From NCBI GenBank assembly GCA_910586715.1, contig CAJUJG010000061.1:1-16153 (forward strand): a DNA stretch of 16,153 nucleotides, written 5' to 3'. Below, one piece after another: positions 14,547 to 16,153 of the stretch (positions are counted from its first letter, which is position 1; each line of letters begins with the position of its first letter). The position numbers were made by a program, and so were the translations under genes. This DNA comes from an uncultured Lachnospiraceae bacterium. Its GTDB lineage: Bacteria; Bacillota; Clostridia; Lachnospirales; Lachnospiraceae. The notes beneath the pieces are model-generated. The model was given only the letters and a program-made list of their open reading frames with translations, was not told the origin of the DNA and ran no database searches.

Positions 14547-15407
14547 TCGCTGTTTCAATGCATTCCGATACTGAACCGGTGTTTTTCCTGTCGATTTCTT
14601 AAATGCCTGTGAAAAATAAGACTGCGATGAAAAACCAAGCATGGCTGAAATTTGGGAAATCGAATACGATGTAGATTCCAGCAACGATTTGCCCTCCTGT
14701 ATCCTCTTTTGCAGAAGATACGTAATCGGAGAAATACCGATGTATTTCGTGAAGGCATGCGCCATATAATACTTGTTCATATGCGAAAGTGACGCCAGCA
14801 TATCCAGCGTGATATTCTCCGCATAATTTGCATCCAAATAATTCTTAATCTGCGTGCATTCTCTGTTTATCAGTTCATTGCTGCTCTGCACAATGGACAG
14901 GTGATTGTTTCTAAGCATACAAATCATGATCACTTCAAGCAGCTTCTGACACACCGTCTCATAATTTTCCGCCTTCTTGTTAATCTCTTCCAGCAGAATA
15001 TTCAAATACGCATAAATATTAGAGTTCTGTGTATTGTATTTGTATACATCGCCAAATGCCGTCTGCATACATACACTGTCTTTTGCGGCTGCAATCTCCT
15101 CGAAGGAAAAAGAAAGCCCCTCGATTCCCAGCACGATATACTCAAGCGGCTCCAAGGGAAGCGACTTTTCTGTATGCTGCACATTAGGATTGATAATCAC
15201 CATGTCATTCTTTGCTACCGAAAATTCCATACCCTCTGTGATAAAGGACCCGCTCCCCCGCACAACATAAAACAGCTCACTGAACGGATGGGAATGCAGT
15301 ATGCTCTGCCAGTCCCCTTCATATTTTGATGTAGCGACATACAGAAGCCTGATATTATCAAAACAGGACAGCTTATTATCATCTATACAGTGTCTGGTGT
15401 TTCCCAT
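14541..15407 (-). CDS. AraC family transcriptional regulator with cupin sensor domain
   Basis: A DNA-binding regulator of 288 residues, the usual AraC length. The N-terminal cupin (about 20-100) contains His38, His40, Glu44 and His78 in a metal-site-like arrangement (HSHPFSELFYV, NVQHTE), common in sugar- or metabolite-sensing members. The C-terminal AraC double helix-turn-helix covers about 185-283, with TLDMLASLSHMNKYYMAHAF and the family signature ISAMLGFSSQSYFSQAFKK. The ATG at 15407 follows GGAGAGGG closely. The gene precedes the hybrid kinase by 119 bases and could regulate it, but no carbohydrate or transport genes are adjacent to show its target. Upstream lies only the tail of a broken ATPase gene; no clear promoter is visible in the 32 bases between, so its promoter may lie within that remnant. 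Confidence 0.93.
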   Translation of the reverse strand: MGNTRHCIDDNKLSCFDNIRLLYVATSKYEGDWQSILHSHPFSELFYVVRGSGSFITEGMEFSVAKNDMVIINPNVQHTEKSLPLEPLEYIVLGIEGLSFSFEEIAAAKDSVCMQTAFGDVYKYNTQNSNIYAYLNILLEEINKKAENYETVCQKLLEVIMICMLRNNHLSIVQSSNELINRECTQIKNYLDANYAENITLDMLASLSHMNKYYMAHAFTKYIGISPITYLLQKRIQEGKSLLESTSYSISQISAMLGFSSQSYFSQAFKKSTGKTPVQYRNALKQRL

Positions 15408-15439
15408 AATCCCTCTCCCTTCTATATGATTACGGAATA

Positions 15440-16153
15440 TTACAGGGTAAATTCAAATTTCTGGAACAGGATATCGGAGGAGGAGGCACCGATTTCGCGG
15501 AAGAAATAATATGCCAGTCCAAGATCCGTAAAATAACAGCGGCATCTTCCCTTAAAATCCATAACCCTGCATTCGCTTATCTTACCGACGAAATCAATTG
15601 TCCTTATCCAATCCTTTTTTCCCTTGCAAGGATATCCTCAAAATATCTTATGGACTCCGTGCAGAACAGATGGATGACGTCTTCCAGTTTTTCACGGCTT
15701 TTTTCCTTTGACTTTGTTTCAAGGTATTCCGTTACCACGGCGGGATACCCGACGATTTCTAAATAAAGCCTAAATAGCTCCGACAGTTTTACAAGCTCCT
15801 TTGGCTGATTGGTTCCATACAGTCCCATTTCTTCATACGCTTCATCCAGCCCGAAAGCCTCGGTAAATTCCTCAAAATCAAGCGTTTCAATCCGCAGCGA
15901 CTTCAAATCGCCTGCCGACAGCTTGAACTCCGTGTTCAGCGTCCTGTCAAGATAACTTCCCGTCACAATGAAACGGCAGTGAAAGTTTCTTGTAAATTCG
16001 CGGATCAGGTTGTAAACCGTTGGGGATTCCTATATTTCATCAATGATAATAACAGTTCCTTCCACGTCCTGAAAAGAAAGCTCGTATAGCGACAAAGCCT
16101 TATGGAGCGGTTTCTTTACATTGATAAATCCATTATAGCAAAAAGGAACCCTT
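15440..16153 (-). pseudogene. Broken ATP-binding protein gene (AAA / DUF4143-like), running off the window
   Basis: Read on the minus strand from the window edge, one frame gives 40 residues ending VIIIDEI (Walker B), then TAG at 16030-16032 where the family usually has Gln (DEIQES). The same frame continues for 141 residues, including FIVTGSYLDR and EFTEAFG, to a stop at 15604-15606. The next family segment, WIRTIDFVGKISECRVMDFK followed by CYFTDLGLAYYF, appears in another frame ending at TAA 15440-15442. The switch falls at a run of six A (15615-15620 on the complement); a seventh A would join the frames. About 50 residues expected between the two parts are missing, and so is the C-terminal nuclease-like part. 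The fragment 15604-15966 can look like a 120-residue gene with a GTG start but is only the middle of this remnant. Walker A would lie outside the window. Confidence 0.85.

Noticed and set aside
15604..15966. A 120-residue gene with GTG start
   Set aside because: The same frame continues upstream to an in-frame TAG and the family match starts before the GTG, so it is a fragment of the broken ATPase.

Overview
The window looks like a stretch of a low-to-mid GC Firmicute of class Clostridia, most likely a Lachnospiraceae-type gut anaerobe. Supporting this are a tRNA-Trp of the Bacillus/Clostridium type, strong AGGAGG-type ribosome binding sites, a ClpC-type Clp ATPase, and the three [FeFe]-hydrogenase maturases of a strict anaerobe. 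The family assignment is inference from protein character, not from a database search. Every recognisable protein gene lies on the minus strand. Only the tRNA and a short partial reading frame at the left edge are on the plus strand.

Layout from left to right. Positions 1-121 hold the possible end of an unidentified plus-strand gene carrying an exact 42-bp tandem duplication. A promoter, tRNA-Trp(CCA) and a terminator follow (177-361). Next, in minus-strand orientation, come an M18 aminopeptidase (394-1698) and radA (1727-3100), which are closely spaced. A strong terminator hairpin (3142-3182) separates radA from a small conserved-looking 137-residue protein (3205-3618). clpC (3756-6206) and a short GntR/YtrA-type repressor (6209-6580) form a tightly coupled pair behind a near-consensus promoter. 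Then come hydF (6651-7856), hydG (7897-9315) and hydE (9322-10365), and upstream of them an HD-GYP cyclic-di-GMP phosphodiesterase (10385-11500) with its own promoter. A large hybrid histidine kinase with two extracellular solute-binding domains (11608-14421) and an AraC-type regulator (14541-15407) follow. The right edge is a decayed ATP-binding (AAA/DUF4143-like) gene with a nonsense codon, a frameshift and missing segments.

How the genes work together. Transcription runs right to left. The HD-GYP gene and hydEGF have gaps of only 19, 6 and 40 bases, so they look like one operon that assembles the H-cluster of an [FeFe]-hydrogenase encoded elsewhere, with a second-messenger enzyme as first gene. 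No clear terminator follows hydF, so this operon may read into gntR-clpC. gntR-clpC takes the place usually held in Firmicutes by ctsR-mcsA-mcsB-clpC, and radA lies downstream as in the classical clpC-radA neighbourhood, but with one small gene and a terminator inserted between them.

I see no CRISPR array, phage, toxin-antitoxin or clearly new defence system. The observations most worth following are the GntR-clpC coupling, the HD-GYP/hydEGF linkage, the small gene plus terminator in front of radA, and the multiply broken ATPase.
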